Below, piece after piece: positions 51,394-59,812 of a DNA stretch of 64,000 bases. A program made the position numbers and the translations under genes. The notes beneath the pieces were generated by a model that did not search any database, was not told the DNA's origin, and saw nothing but the letters and a program-made list of their open reading frames with translations. Source of the DNA: an uncultured bacterium (GTDB lineage Bacteria; Atribacterota; Atribacteria; Atribacterales; Caldatribacteriaceae); contig CALAIW010000002.1 in NCBI GenBank assembly GCA_937922705.1, forward strand, positions 17,722-81,721, given 5' to 3'. Position 1 is the stretch's first letter. The number at the start of each line of letters is the position of its first letter.

Positions 51394-52077
51394 AGGGACA
51401 AAACGCACTGCGCCTAAATCATGCGTGACAATGCCCTCCTTTGTTTTCTCCACCACAAGGAGGCTCTGAAGGCTCCAGGGAGGGCCGACAGGGATTACCA
51501 TCCTCCCACCCTCTTTAAGCTGTTCAAGGAGAGGAGGAGGGATGTGGTCTACTGCACAGGTAACAATGATTCCATCAAAAGGGGCGTATTCTCTCCATCC
51601 AAAGTACCCATCACCCCAGAGGACAAAGATGTCTTTGTATCCGAGAGCAACGAGGCGCTCCCGTGCTTTGTCAGCAAGAGCCTTGATAATCTCCACAGTA
51701 TATACCTTGCAGCCCATCTCGCTAAGAATCGCTGCCTGGTATCCTGAGCCTGTGCCAACTTCAAGAATTGTGTCCCCAGGTTTAGTTTGGAGGCTCTCAG
51801 TCATGAGGGCTACAACATAAGGCTGGGAAATTGTTTGTCCATAGCCTATAGGGAGTGGTGTGTCCTCATATGCAAGCTTTTCAAGGTCTTTAGGAACAAA
51901 AAAATGGCGAGGAACGCGGCGTAAGGCTTCAATGACCCTTTCGTCAGTGATGCCTCGGTTAATAATGTCCCTTTCGACCATTCTCTCTCGAGCTTGAATG
52001 AAAGGGTCTTCTTGTGAGAAGGCGAAGGCGGTAAAGACGTAAAGAATGAGGGAATAGAGAAAAAGAATTTTTCGCAT
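51367..52077 (-). CDS. pcm: Protein-L-isoaspartate O-methyltransferase with signal peptide
   Basis: A 236-aa PCMT that methylates isoaspartyl residues for repair. SAM motif LEVGTGSGYQAA and the preceding GQTISQPYVVA are exact family blocks. Unlike the cytosolic enzyme, it begins with a hydrophobic signal-peptide-like segment ending near AFAFSQ, about 20 residues. The ATG at 52077 has GGAGGGAGATGAGG upstream. The 3' end overlaps the convergent membrane protein gene by 27 nt. Export suggests repair of envelope proteins. Confidence 0.9.
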   Translation of the reverse strand: MRKILFLYSLILYVFTAFAFSQEDPFIQARERMVERDIINRGITDERVIEALRRVPRHFFVPKDLEKLAYEDTPLPIGYGQTISQPYVVALMTESLQTKPGDTILEVGTGSGYQAAILSEMGCKVYTVEIIKALADKARERLVALGYKDIFVLWGDGYFGWREYAPFDGIIVTCAVDHIPPPLLEQLKEGGRMVIPVGPPWSLQSLLVVEKTKEGIVTHDLGAVRFVPLTREKRVQ

Positions 52078-52104
52078 CTCCTCATCTCCCTCCACAGAGC
52101 GTGG

Positions 52105-52110
52105 TAGAAT
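52105..52110 (+). promoter_or_regulatory. -10-like box of the YkuK-type gene (leaderless candidate)
   Basis: TAGAAT ends 6 nt before the ATG, with no Shine-Dalgarno in between (AAAGCC). Transcription would start at about the A of the ATG. Confidence 0.4.
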
Positions 52111-52116
52111 AAAGCC

Positions 52117-52617
52117 ATGATACAAGATTTCCTTTTTCACAGCCCAACACAGGGAGCGCTTGATTTCGAAAAGGTTGTTGCTTCACTTTTTGCCTTTATT
52201 CGGGAGGATCCAGAACGCCAGTACCGGATTATTATTGGGACTGATTCACGGGATCTCCAGGAAGACCCACCCGTCCGGGCGTTTGTGACAGCACTCATTG
52301 TCCATCGTGTTGGTTTTGGGGGGCGGTACTTCTTTAGAAGGGTATACGTGAAGAATATTCGCTCTATTCGTGACGTTATCTATCACGAGGCCTTTCTCTC
52401 TCTCCAGGTTTCTCAAAGACTTGTGGAATTTCTCCATCATTTTCCCGGAAACCACCTTTCAAATTACAACGTGGAGATTCACATCGATGTTGGCCAGAAC
52501 GGTCCTACCCGTAATCTCATTCGTGAGGTTGTGGGCATGGTTGAGAGTATGGGTTTTGTGGCTAAGGTAAAGCCAGAATCTTTTGGTGCTTCCCATGTTG
52601 CCCATCGTCATACCTGA
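52117..52617 (+). CDS. YkuK-type ribonuclease H-like protein (DUF458)
   Basis: A 166-aa protein of the DUF458/YkuK family, with the RNase H-like first strand and motif YRIIIGTDSRD (36-46) and HIDVGQNGPTRNLI near the end. Nuclease activity is suggested by fold but not proven. Divergent from pcm; the 3' end overlaps the next minus-strand gene by 10 nt. Confidence 0.8.
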   Translation: MIQDFLFHSPTQGALDFEKVVASLFAFIREDPERQYRIIIGTDSRDLQEDPPVRAFVTALIVHRVGFGGRYFFRRVYVKNIRSIRDVIYHEAFLSLQVSQRLVEFLHHFPGNHLSNYNVEIHIDVGQNGPTRNLIREVVGMVESMGFVAKVKPESFGASHVAHRHT

Positions 52618-53543
52618 ACTTTTACCCTTTCTAAGGCTTTTTCTATGAGAGGTTTGATAAAGGTATCAATGCTTTCGTCGTTATCCTCGCAGGAAACCCC
52701 TTTAAAGAGAAACCAGTCCTCTTTATGTTCTACAGTCTCGTGGGGCTTCAAACACACGAGTGGTCCTAAGGTTTCAAGTTCAAGGAAGCGGTGATCTGTG
52801 TAGACTTCGAAAGAAGAACCCATATCAGGATAGGGTAACGCAGGATGGTACGGAGCGTACTTCACAAAGAGGTATCCGTCAAAGAGATATGCCCCCCAAC
52901 CGAGGCTATTGCTAAACCCTGCTTTATTTGGAGAGGCGTTTTCAGGGTCCTGACGCAAGGTGACGTATTTACGTCCCCACCTCCAGCGGGGATCAGACAT
53001 ATTGGTGTATCCCCAAAGCACAAGAGACCGTACAGGGAGAAGGTTTTCTGACCAGCTTTGGTGAGGCTCTTGAGGGATGATGGCGATTCCCCCTCGTTCC
53101 ATCACTGAGAGTGCCCAGGGAGCAAGTTGCACTGACCAGACTCCTCGATTGGTAAGGCGATGCAGAACAGCAAGGTGGTTCCCTTCTGGATCCATGCTAA
53201 CCTCAACCTCTTTCTCAATCCCTGTGAGGGATTCGGTTTTCTGAGTAAAAACACCACCATGCTTGGTAGGAGTGAAACGAACTGGGTCGTTATCGGGACA
53301 ATAGGAGCGAGGACGAGCCTCTGGTGCATGCCACAGACGGTGGCCTCCGAAAATATGCCATTCTTCTCCCCCCGAAATACCGCATTCTTCCTCGATGATC
53401 CGAAAAACGTTTTTCTCTCCTACGAAACCAAAGCAGAGGATCCGGGGCCCGACATCAGTAGTCACCACAACCTCAATGGTTCCATTCGTGATGCGAATGT
53501 TGTTTGGCCATCCCCAAAGGGATACTTTCTCAACAGTAACCAT
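52608..53543 (-). CDS. Galactose mutarotase-like fold protein (epimerase-like, unknown substrate)
   Basis: A 311-aa beta-sandwich protein. Sequence such as NGTIEVVVTTDVGPRILCFGF, FGGHRLWHAPEARPRSY and ETLGPLVCLKPHETVEHKEDW resembles the aldose 1-epimerase superfamily (DUF4380-like). No clear signal peptide. RBS AAAGGAGG nine nt before ATG at 53543; a minus-strand TATAGT (plus 53568-53573) may be its -10. An open frame extends far upstream but crosses the divergent gene. Substrate unknown, presumably a carbohydrate. Confidence 0.72.
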   Translation of the reverse strand: MVTVEKVSLWGWPNNIRITNGTIEVVVTTDVGPRILCFGFVGEKNVFRIIEEECGISGGEEWHIFGGHRLWHAPEARPRSYCPDNDPVRFTPTKHGGVFTQKTESLTGIEKEVEVSMDPEGNHLAVLHRLTNRGVWSVQLAPWALSVMERGGIAIIPQEPHQSWSENLLPVRSLVLWGYTNMSDPRWRWGRKYVTLRQDPENASPNKAGFSNSLGWGAYLFDGYLFVKYAPYHPALPYPDMGSSFEVYTDHRFLELETLGPLVCLKPHETVEHKEDWFLFKGVSCEDNDESIDTFIKPLIEKALERVKVQV

Positions 53544-53598
53544 GAGCGGTCCTCCTTTCTTAGGGGTACTATACCATGGGATTTTTTGAAGAACAACC

Positions 53599-53627
53599 TT
53601 GACAGGAAAGAAGAACCTTGGAATAAT
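53599..53627 (+). promoter_or_regulatory. Promoter of the TlpA-type thioredoxin gene
   Basis: TTGACA (53599-53604), 17-nt spacer, AATAAT (53622-53627); the gene starts about 37 nt on. Confidence 0.65.
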
Positions 53628-53663
53628 GCTTACCAGTTCGATTGGGATGGTAGACAAAAGGGG

Positions 53664-54158
53664 ATGAAGAGAGTGAGGCGATGGATACTTTGGGGAATTT
53701 TGGGGATTGTTATCTCCGTCTGCGGATGGTATGTTGTTATTTCTTTTCCCAGAGTGTATTTCGAGAAAGATTTTACCCTTAATGACCTCCAGAACCGCCC
53801 TTTGCGTTTGAGTCGTTTCGCTGGTCAACCGATTGTGCTGTATTTCTTTTCCCCTCGTTGTAAAGACTGCAAAGAAGAAACTCCGTGGCTTAATGAGCTT
53901 TACGCAACTTACCGGAAGGATGGATTGGTCGTTATTGGCGTGGGTATCAGGTATCCTGAGGAGATTAGAAAATTTGTAAAAGAACAGGAAATTGAGTATC
54001 CTGTTGTTGTTGACGTGGATCTCGCGGTATGCAAGGACTTTGGGGTCTTCTTTCTCCCTCATCTTGTCTTCATTAATCGTCAAGGGAAAATTGCTGCAAC
54101 TGTAACTGGCAAGGTCTCCTTGGAGAAACTAAAAGAGCATCTTGGGAGCATACTCTGA
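53664..54158 (+). CDS. Membrane-anchored TlpA/ResA-type thiol-disulfide oxidoreductase
   Basis: A 164-aa protein with an N-terminal membrane anchor (about 6-28) and an extracytoplasmic thioredoxin domain. The redox pair is C66-x-x-C69 in FFSPRCKDCKEE; the cis-Pro loop lies in FFLPHLVF. It may reduce cytochrome or envelope thiols. ATG 53664 touches its AAAAGGGG; a GTG at 53673 has better spacing (7 nt) and is the alternative start. Confidence 0.85.
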   Translation: MKRVRRWILWGILGIVISVCGWYVVISFPRVYFEKDFTLNDLQNRPLRLSRFAGQPIVLYFFSPRCKDCKEETPWLNELYATYRKDGLVVIGVGIRYPEEIRKFVKEQEIEYPVVVDVDLAVCKDFGVFFLPHLVFINRQGKIAATVTGKVSLEKLKEHLGSIL

Positions 54159-54215
54159 GAGTTTTGTTTCTTTAGAAGTTTCTGCACTCCAAAAATCGAA
54201 AAAATTTTTCGTAAG

Positions 54216-54245
54216 TTGTTGACTTTTGGTAATTTTTTGTATACT
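54216..54245 (+). promoter_or_regulatory. Promoter of the secreted mutarotase gene
   Basis: TTGTTG (54216-54221), 18-nt spacer, TATACT (54240-54245); an overlapping TTGACT gives 15 nt. A leader of about 55 nt follows. Confidence 0.55.
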
Positions 54246-54306
54246 TTAGTTGTCGTGAAGCCCTTTTCAAGGGGTAACTCGACTATCTTTAAGGAGGGAT
54301 GTAGCT

Positions 54307-55455
54307 GTGAAGAAGTTTCTTGGTAGTTTAGTGGTCCTTGTGTCTCTTTTTGTGGTTGTATCCCTTGCAGCTTTTGCTTCTGTCAAAGATGTGGTTATTG
54401 AAAAGTCGTTCTATGGGTTCACCAAAGATGGGACTCCGATCGACCAATACACCCTAGTTAATGCTAATGGAGCAATGGTCAAAATCATTAACTATGGTGG
54501 CATTGTTACAGAGCTTTGGGTTCCAGACAAGGATGGTCTTTTGAGAGATGTCGTCCTTGGTTTTGATACCCTTGCGGAATTCGAGGGGCCGAACGATCCG
54601 TATTTTGGTTGCATTGTCGGACGTTATGCCAACCGCATTGCTCAAGGTCGCTTTACGATTGATGGAGTTACATACCAGCTTGCTTGCAACGATGCGGGTG
54701 GAGCCCGCCCCAATATGCTTCATGGGGGTGTCAAGGGTTTCCAGGATGTTGTGTGGAAAGCGATTCCAATGAAGACTCCTGAAGGTCCTGCGCTTCGCCT
54801 GAAATATCTGAGTCATGATGGAGAAGAGGGTTTCCCCGGTAACCTCGATGTTACTGTAACTTACACCTTGACAAATGACAATGCTTTAAAAATTGAGTAC
54901 ATAGCTACAACAGATAAGCCCACCGTTGTCAACCTTACGAACCACGCCTACTTTAACCTCGAAGGAGAAGGTTCGGGAACTATTTTGGATCACGAGCTCA
55001 TGATTGTGGCTGACAATTACACCCCTGTTGACAACAATCTCATTCCAACTGGTGAAATTGCGCCTGTTGCTGGAACGCCGCTTGATTTTCGTGAACCTCA
55101 TAACATTGGTGAGCGGATTCAGGCCTTTGCCGAACCCCCATTTAAGGGATATGACCACAACTTTGTACTTAACAATCAGACTGGAGAGCTTGCTCTTGCA
55201 GCACGAGTAAAAGCTCCGGGAAGTGGTATAGTTATGGAAGTATATACAACACAACCTGGTATCCAGCTCTACACTGGAAACTGGCTTGACCTTAAGGGTA
55301 AAGGCGGTAAGTATTATGGACAGTATGCAGGATTCTGTCTTGAAACGCAACACTATCCCGATTCCCCGAATCATCCAAACTTCCCGAGCACTTTACTTGC
55401 GCCTGGTGAAGTTTACAAACAGGTAACTATTTATAAGTTCCTTGTAGAGAAATAG
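54307..55455 (+). CDS. galM: Aldose 1-epimerase with signal peptide
   Basis: A 382-aa mutarotase. A signal peptide of about 23 residues ends at SLAAFA, so the enzyme acts outside the cytoplasm. GalM features are GRYANRIAQGRF (about 105-116), the catalytic His in LTNHAYFNL, and the catalytic Glu in CLETQHYPDSPNHPNFPS. GTG start with AAGGAGG nine nt upstream. Conversion of sugar anomers before uptake fits the sugar importer downstream. Confidence 0.93.
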   Translation: MKKFLGSLVVLVSLFVVVSLAAFASVKDVVIEKSFYGFTKDGTPIDQYTLVNANGAMVKIINYGGIVTELWVPDKDGLLRDVVLGFDTLAEFEGPNDPYFGCIVGRYANRIAQGRFTIDGVTYQLACNDAGGARPNMLHGGVKGFQDVVWKAIPMKTPEGPALRLKYLSHDGEEGFPGNLDVTVTYTLTNDNALKIEYIATTDKPTVVNLTNHAYFNLEGEGSGTILDHELMIVADNYTPVDNNLIPTGEIAPVAGTPLDFREPHNIGERIQAFAEPPFKGYDHNFVLNNQTGELALAARVKAPGSGIVMEVYTTQPGIQLYTGNWLDLKGKGGKYYGQYAGFCLETQHYPDSPNHPNFPSTLLAPGEVYKQVTIYKFLVEK

Positions 55456-55481
55456 CTCTTAAGTAGTGGGCCTCTTTTCCT

Positions 55482-55513
55482 CCGTGCCCCCTCTGAGCTC
55501 AGAGGGGGCACGG
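55482..55513. terminator. 32-nt perfect palindrome after galM
   Basis: CCGTGCCCCCTCTGAG followed by its exact complement, 16 + 16 bases without spacer. Only a short T-rich stretch (ATTCTCCTTAT) follows. It most likely terminates galM transcription or protects its 3' end. Confidence 0.65.
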
Positions 55514-55534
55514 ATTCTCCTTATAAGAAATGAG

Positions 55535-55563
55535 TTGTCTTGGGGAAAAATCTCTGGTAATAT
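55535..55563 (+). promoter_or_regulatory. Promoter of the LacI-type regulator operon
   Basis: TTGTCT (55535-55540), 17-nt spacer, TAATAT (55558-55563); the GTG start is at 55614. Confidence 0.55.
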
Positions 55564-55613
55564 GAAAGTAAAAGCGCGCTGTACTCTAAACATTAAGAAA
55601 GGGTTTTGCTCAA

Positions 55614-56741
55614 GTGGGTAAAAAAGTTACTATAAGAGACATTGCGAAAGAGCTCAATGTTTCTATAGCTACCGTGAGTCGAGCTCTAAGTGGAAAGGGT
55701 AAAGTGAATCCGGAGTTACGGGAAAAGATCGTTCGAAGAGCGAGAGAGCTGGGTTATGCCTTTCCCGGAATGTTCTCCCTTTCCCAGCCAAAAAAGATTG
55801 TGCTTCTTTTCCCACAAGATGCCTTCTTCTGGGACAAGGTTGAAGAGGGTGTCAATGATGCGGTTAATGCTTTTGCCCCTCTTGGAATCCATTTTGAGGT
55901 GTATCGAACAAGGGGACACAATCTTTCTGAGCAAACGGCAATTCTTGAAAAGCTTTTGCGGGAGGAACAACACATTGACGGTCTTGCTATAGTTCCTTCT
56001 GACCTTACTCGTCTTGATTACTTCATTAATGCCTTTTTCATTCGTGGTACAAAGGTCGTTACTTTTAATGTTGATGCTCCGTTGAGTAAGCGTATCTTTT
56101 ATGTGGGGCAGCATGGCGGTGAAGCGGGAAGGATAGCGGGGCGCATTTTCCAGCTTCTTTTGGGTAACAGAAAAGGAGCTATCTGTACCTTGACAACGCA
56201 CAAGCAGGCACCTTCGCACGTTATGCGCTGGCAAGGCCTTACTGATTTTGTTCGGGAAAGGAACCTACCATACGATGTGTCCCGAGTTATCGAAGTAAAG
56301 GACGAGGAAGAAGCGTATCGGGTGGTTAAAGAAGACCTCCTTAAAGAGGAAGAACTCTGCGGAATTTTTGTGAGTACGGCCTTTGGAAACTGTGGAGTTG
56401 GGCGGGCCCTAAAAGAGGTAGGCAAAAGCGGTGTTGTGGTTGTAGGGAATGACCTTGCAAAAGAGTGGGAGACTTATTTGGATCAAGGCTTTATTGACTG
56501 CTGTCTCTACCAGTATCCTTACTTGCAGGGCTTTTTGAGTATCGCTTTTCTTGTACAGCATCTCCTTTTTGGTTTTACCTTAAACGTATCTACTCTCTAT
56601 CTTCCTACTGTTCCTGTTTTTTCGGGTGTGACTACAGGCCAAAGTGTGCAGAACTTCGAGCGACTCCTTGGTCGCACTCTCATATGGGAGTTTGGAAAAA
56701 CCCCGCATAGTGTGCTAGTCCCTGGGGGAGAATCGTTGTGA
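55614..56741 (+). CDS. LacI-family transcriptional regulator
   Basis: A 375-aa regulator. The N-terminal HTH is exact for the family: VTIRDIAKELNVSIATVSRALSG at 5-27, followed by the hinge helix region. The C-terminal domain is a periplasmic-binding-like sugar sensor with FNVDAPLSKRIFYVGQHGGEAGR. It probably controls the URO-D/sugar transporter genes that follow, with which it overlaps by 4 nt. GTG start behind AAAGGG. Confidence 0.93.
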   Translation: MGKKVTIRDIAKELNVSIATVSRALSGKGKVNPELREKIVRRARELGYAFPGMFSLSQPKKIVLLFPQDAFFWDKVEEGVNDAVNAFAPLGIHFEVYRTRGHNLSEQTAILEKLLREEQHIDGLAIVPSDLTRLDYFINAFFIRGTKVVTFNVDAPLSKRIFYVGQHGGEAGRIAGRIFQLLLGNRKGAICTLTTHKQAPSHVMRWQGLTDFVRERNLPYDVSRVIEVKDEEEAYRVVKEDLLKEEELCGIFVSTAFGNCGVGRALKEVGKSGVVVVGNDLAKEWETYLDQGFIDCCLYQYPYLQGFLSIAFLVQHLLFGFTLNVSTLYLPTVPVFSGVTTGQSVQNFERLLGRTLIWEFGKTPHSVLVPGGESL

Positions 56742-57829
56742 CTGCGAAGGAGAGAGTCATCACGGCGCTTTCTCATGAAGAGCCTGATCGTGTACCTGTA
56801 ACGGCAAGCTTTACTCCAGAGTTTGCCAAGCGTCTTCGAGAGTACCTTGGCTTACCCCCCGAGAGCATAAATCCCCATGGTGGTATTGTTCATGACCTTG
56901 AGGAAGCTCTTGGCCTTGACATTATTCAATATTCCGTGGGGATTGCAAATTCTTATTATGCTTCTTTAGAGGATACTTATATCTGCGAGTGGGGTATTAC
57001 TTGGAGACAGGTGGAGTACGAAACGCCCTTTGGGAAAGGAAAGTACACCGAGATTGCCCAGCACCCTTTAGCTCTAGACGAGTCTATCTCCACCTATGTG
57101 CCTCCTGACCCCCACCAAGAAGAACTCTATGCACCACTTCGTGGAGTTCTTGACCAATATGGTAAGGAGTACTTCATTTTGGGGGTCACTGTTTGTACGA
57201 TCTTTGAAGGTGCTTGGTACCTCCGTGGTCTTACTCAGCTTCTTGTAGATATGGTGACTGATGAAGAAAAGGCTAATGCTGTTTTGGACATTCCTTTTCG
57301 TTTCCATTTTGAGGCAGCGAAACGCCTTGTTGCCATGGGGGTTGATGGAATATGGCTTGGAGACGATGTGGGAACGCAGCGAGGAATGCTGATATCTCCT
57401 GATCTCTGGCGCAAGTACTTGAAGCCTCGAATGGCGATAATTTGCTCTGAGCTGAAGCGTCTCAATCCTAACATCTTCATTGCGTATCATAGCGATGGTA
57501 ATATCGAACCTATCATTGATGACCTTGTTGAGATTGGCATCGATGTCCTGAACCCGGTGCAGCCCAAGGCTATGAATCCAGTGGCCTTGAAAAAGCGTTA
57601 TGGCTCGAAGCTCTCTTTTTGGGGAACGATTGATGAACAAGAAACACTTCCCTTTGGGACTCCAGAAACTGTGCGACGCGAAGTTCAGGAACGCATCCAA
57701 AGTCTAGCTCCGGGTGGAGGTTTCATTATCGCTCCTACCCACCATGTGCAACTTGACACTCCTCTTGAGAACTTTTTTGCTTTTCTTGAAGCGGCGAAAA
57801 CGTATGGAAGGTATCCTATTTACGTATAA
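56738..57829 (+). CDS. Uroporphyrinogen decarboxylase-family protein of the sugar operon
   Basis: A 363-aa TIM-barrel protein of the URO-D superfamily, second in the window. Family stretches are ALSHEEPDRVPV (9-20), GVDGIWLGDDVGTQRGMLISP, AYHSDGNIEPIID and FWGTIDEQETLPFGTPE. The HSDG segment is typical of URO-D-like methyltransferase/hydrolase members. It lies between a LacI regulator and a sugar importer, so the substrate is more likely sugar-derived than a porphyrin. The GTG start overlaps lacI by 4 nt. Confidence 0.85.
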   Translation: MTAKERVITALSHEEPDRVPVTASFTPEFAKRLREYLGLPPESINPHGGIVHDLEEALGLDIIQYSVGIANSYYASLEDTYICEWGITWRQVEYETPFGKGKYTEIAQHPLALDESISTYVPPDPHQEELYAPLRGVLDQYGKEYFILGVTVCTIFEGAWYLRGLTQLLVDMVTDEEKANAVLDIPFRFHFEAAKRLVAMGVDGIWLGDDVGTQRGMLISPDLWRKYLKPRMAIICSELKRLNPNIFIAYHSDGNIEPIIDDLVEIGIDVLNPVQPKAMNPVALKKRYGSKLSFWGTIDEQETLPFGTPETVRREVQERIQSLAPGGGFIIAPTHHVQLDTPLENFFAFLEAAKTYGRYPIYV

Positions 57830-57915
57830 AGGGGGTGAGAGAGCAAGAAGTTGCAGAGTTCAAACCTTGTGGAATTGTGGGGTTCCGCGAAAAACTCTGA
57901 AGGGAGGGAAACTGA
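57830..57915 (+). promoter_or_regulatory. Structured intercistronic leader before the binding-protein gene
   Basis: CAGAGTT and AACTCTG can pair across the leader and enclose a smaller pair GTGGAA/TTCCGC. The stem ends just before the AGGGAGGG ribosome site, so it may protect the downstream mRNA or control its translation. Confidence 0.35.
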
Positions 57916-58917
57916 ATGAAGCGGAATCGTCTTGGAATGTTGGGGTTTGTGGCGTTTCTTTTGGTAGGGAGCCTCTTTACGTCGGTAGCTTTAGCCCAAG
58001 AGGAGAGTCCCTTTAAAGATATTACCATTCGTTTCTTCTGCGGTGGGCCTCCGGGATGTCCATTTGCCAGCGTTGTGTATCGTGGTGCTCAATTAGCCGA
58101 AAAGCTTATGGGTTGCAAAGTGGAGTACGTCTGGTCCAACTGGGACCCAGAAACAATGGTACGCCAATTCAAGGAAGCCGTTGCAGCAAAGCCTCATGGA
58201 ATTGCAGTTATGGGTCATCCAGGGGATGACGCTTTGCTCCCGCTTATTGATGAGGCTTTCGCTCAGGGAATCATCGTAACTTCCCAAAATACCACTCTTC
58301 CCAGAGCAGAAGAGAAGTACAGATCTCGAGGGTTTGGTTACGTTGGGCAAGAACTTTACGAATCGGGACGTCTCCTCGGAAAAGGTTGTCTTGAGCGGTT
58401 CGACTTGAAAGCTGGAGACCGGGCTATGGTTTGGGGTCTTCTCTCGCAACCAACCCGAGGTCTTCGGACCAAGGGTGTTATTGATGCTTTGAAAGAAGCA
58501 GGGCTTGTAGTTGACTACCTGGAAATTTCTCCTGAGGTTAATGCTGATGCTCCTCTTGGTGCTCCAGTGTTTGCAGGATATGTCTCTTCACATCCTGATG
58601 TGAAACTTGTTGTAACCGATCACGGTGGACTTACTGCTACTATGGAAACGTACTTTAAAGCCGCAGGGAAAGGCCCGGATGATATTTACGGTGCTGGATT
58701 TGATCTTTCTCCAGCTACCCTTGAGGCAATGCGAAAAGGGTACGTTGACCTCATTCATGACCAGCAACAGTTCTTGCAGGGATTCCTACCGATTGTGCAA
58801 CTCTGTTTGAGCATCAAGTACAAGTTTGCTGGGCTCCATATTGATACTGGTTCTGGTCTTGTAGACAAGAGTAATGTTGAGGAAATTGCTCCATTGGTTG
58901 AGCAGGGGATTCGGTGA
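57916..58917 (+). CDS. Sugar ABC transporter, substrate-binding protein
   Basis: A 333-aa periplasmic sugar-binding protein of the RbsB/peripla_BP_4 type. A signal peptide of about 27 residues ends at SVALA. The mature part has ITIRFFCGGPPGCPFASVVYRGAQ-like opening and VMGHPGDDALLPLIDEAF, typical of ribose/autoinducer-type binding proteins. RBS AGGGAGGG. Unusual is the GGPPGCPF loop near the ligand face. Stop overlaps the ATPase gene by 4 nt. Confidence 0.88.
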   Translation: MKRNRLGMLGFVAFLLVGSLFTSVALAQEESPFKDITIRFFCGGPPGCPFASVVYRGAQLAEKLMGCKVEYVWSNWDPETMVRQFKEAVAAKPHGIAVMGHPGDDALLPLIDEAFAQGIIVTSQNTTLPRAEEKYRSRGFGYVGQELYESGRLLGKGCLERFDLKAGDRAMVWGLLSQPTRGLRTKGVIDALKEAGLVVDYLEISPEVNADAPLGAPVFAGYVSSHPDVKLVVTDHGGLTATMETYFKAAGKGPDDIYGAGFDLSPATLEAMRKGYVDLIHDQQQFLQGFLPIVQLCLSIKYKFAGLHIDTGSGLVDKSNVEEIAPLVEQGIR

Positions 58918-59750
58918 AGATGGCTGAGCCTTCTGAAGTTCTCGTCAAAATGGTGAATATTCGAAAATCCTTCGGGCATGCTGAAGTCCTCAGAGGAGTA
59001 AACTTCGAGGTAGGATACAACGAAATTGTTGGGCTTTTGGGTGACAATGGGGCAGGAAAGTCAACACTTATTAAAATCCTCACCGGAGTTCACCAACCCG
59101 ACTCTGGAGAGATTTACTGGAAGGGACAAAAACTTGTGAATTATTCCGTTGCTAAAGCGCGGGAGTTGGGTATTGAGACAGTTTTCCAAGAGCGAGCGCT
59201 TTCAGAACAGCACTCCCTCTGGCGCAACATCTTCATGGGTCGGGAAATTACCAACCGGTGGGGATTTCTTGACATAAAGAAGCAGCGTGAAGAGGCGGAA
59301 CGGATTATTCGGGAATACATGGGTTTCACTTCATCAGCTCTTAGCGTTGATGCTGTTGTGGGGACCATGTCCGGAGGAGAGAAGCAGGGCGTGGCGATTG
59401 CAAGAGCCTTGCATTTCCAGGCGGATCTCATTATACTTGACGAGCCAACCACAGGACTTTCGCTTTCGGAAACGCAAAAAGTCTTAAGCTTTGTTGAAGA
59501 AATTAAAAAACAGGGAAAGTCAGCTATCTTCATCACGCATAACATCTACCATGTATACCCGGTTGCTGATCGTATCGTTATCCTTGACCGAGGAAGAGTT
59601 GTGGGAGAATTTATGAAGGCTGCAATCCCTCTGGAGAAGCTCGTCGAGAAACTCTATCTTGTGGCTCGAACCGGCCGACTCAATGACGAAGGCAGTTTCT
59701 CTGAAGGGACGCCTAAGGGTCCCCACGGCCTTGAGTCGCTTATGCCCTAA
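58914..59750 (+). CDS. Sugar ABC transporter, single-domain ATP-binding protein
   Basis: A 278-aa ATPase with Walker A GDNGAGKST (43-51), signature MSGGEKQGVAIARAL, Walker B LIILDEP and switch His in FITHNIYH. Unlike RbsA/XylG it has only one nucleotide domain, so it would work as a homodimer, as in FrcA-type systems. GTG start at 58914 overlaps the upstream stop; ATG at 58920 is possible. Confidence 0.9.
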   Translation: MKMAEPSEVLVKMVNIRKSFGHAEVLRGVNFEVGYNEIVGLLGDNGAGKSTLIKILTGVHQPDSGEIYWKGQKLVNYSVAKARELGIETVFQERALSEQHSLWRNIFMGREITNRWGFLDIKKQREEAERIIREYMGFTSSALSVDAVVGTMSGGEKQGVAIARALHFQADLIILDEPTTGLSLSETQKVLSFVEEIKKQGKSAIFITHNIYHVYPVADRIVILDRGRVVGEFMKAAIPLEKLVEKLYLVARTGRLNDEGSFSEGTPKGPHGLESLMP

Positions 59751-59782
59751 AAAGACCCCGGCGAGGAAGCCGGGGTCTTTTT
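59749..59782 (+). terminator. Terminator between sugar ATPase and permease genes
   Basis: A 14-bp stem AAAAAGACCCCGGC / GCCGGGGTCTTTTT around GAGGAA, with five T at the end. It lies inside an operon of one transporter, so read-through must occur to make the permease, unless the permease has its own promoter, which I do not see. Confidence 0.88.
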
Positions 59783-59812
59783 GTTCCTGAAAAAGTTTTG
59801 GAGGGAGGAAAG

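Noticed and set aside
52608..54083. 491-codon minus frame and the matching 332-codon plus frame across the epimerase-like/TlpA region
   Set aside because: The extra parts overlap each other antisense; ribosome sites and homology place the real starts at 53543 (minus) and 53664 (plus).
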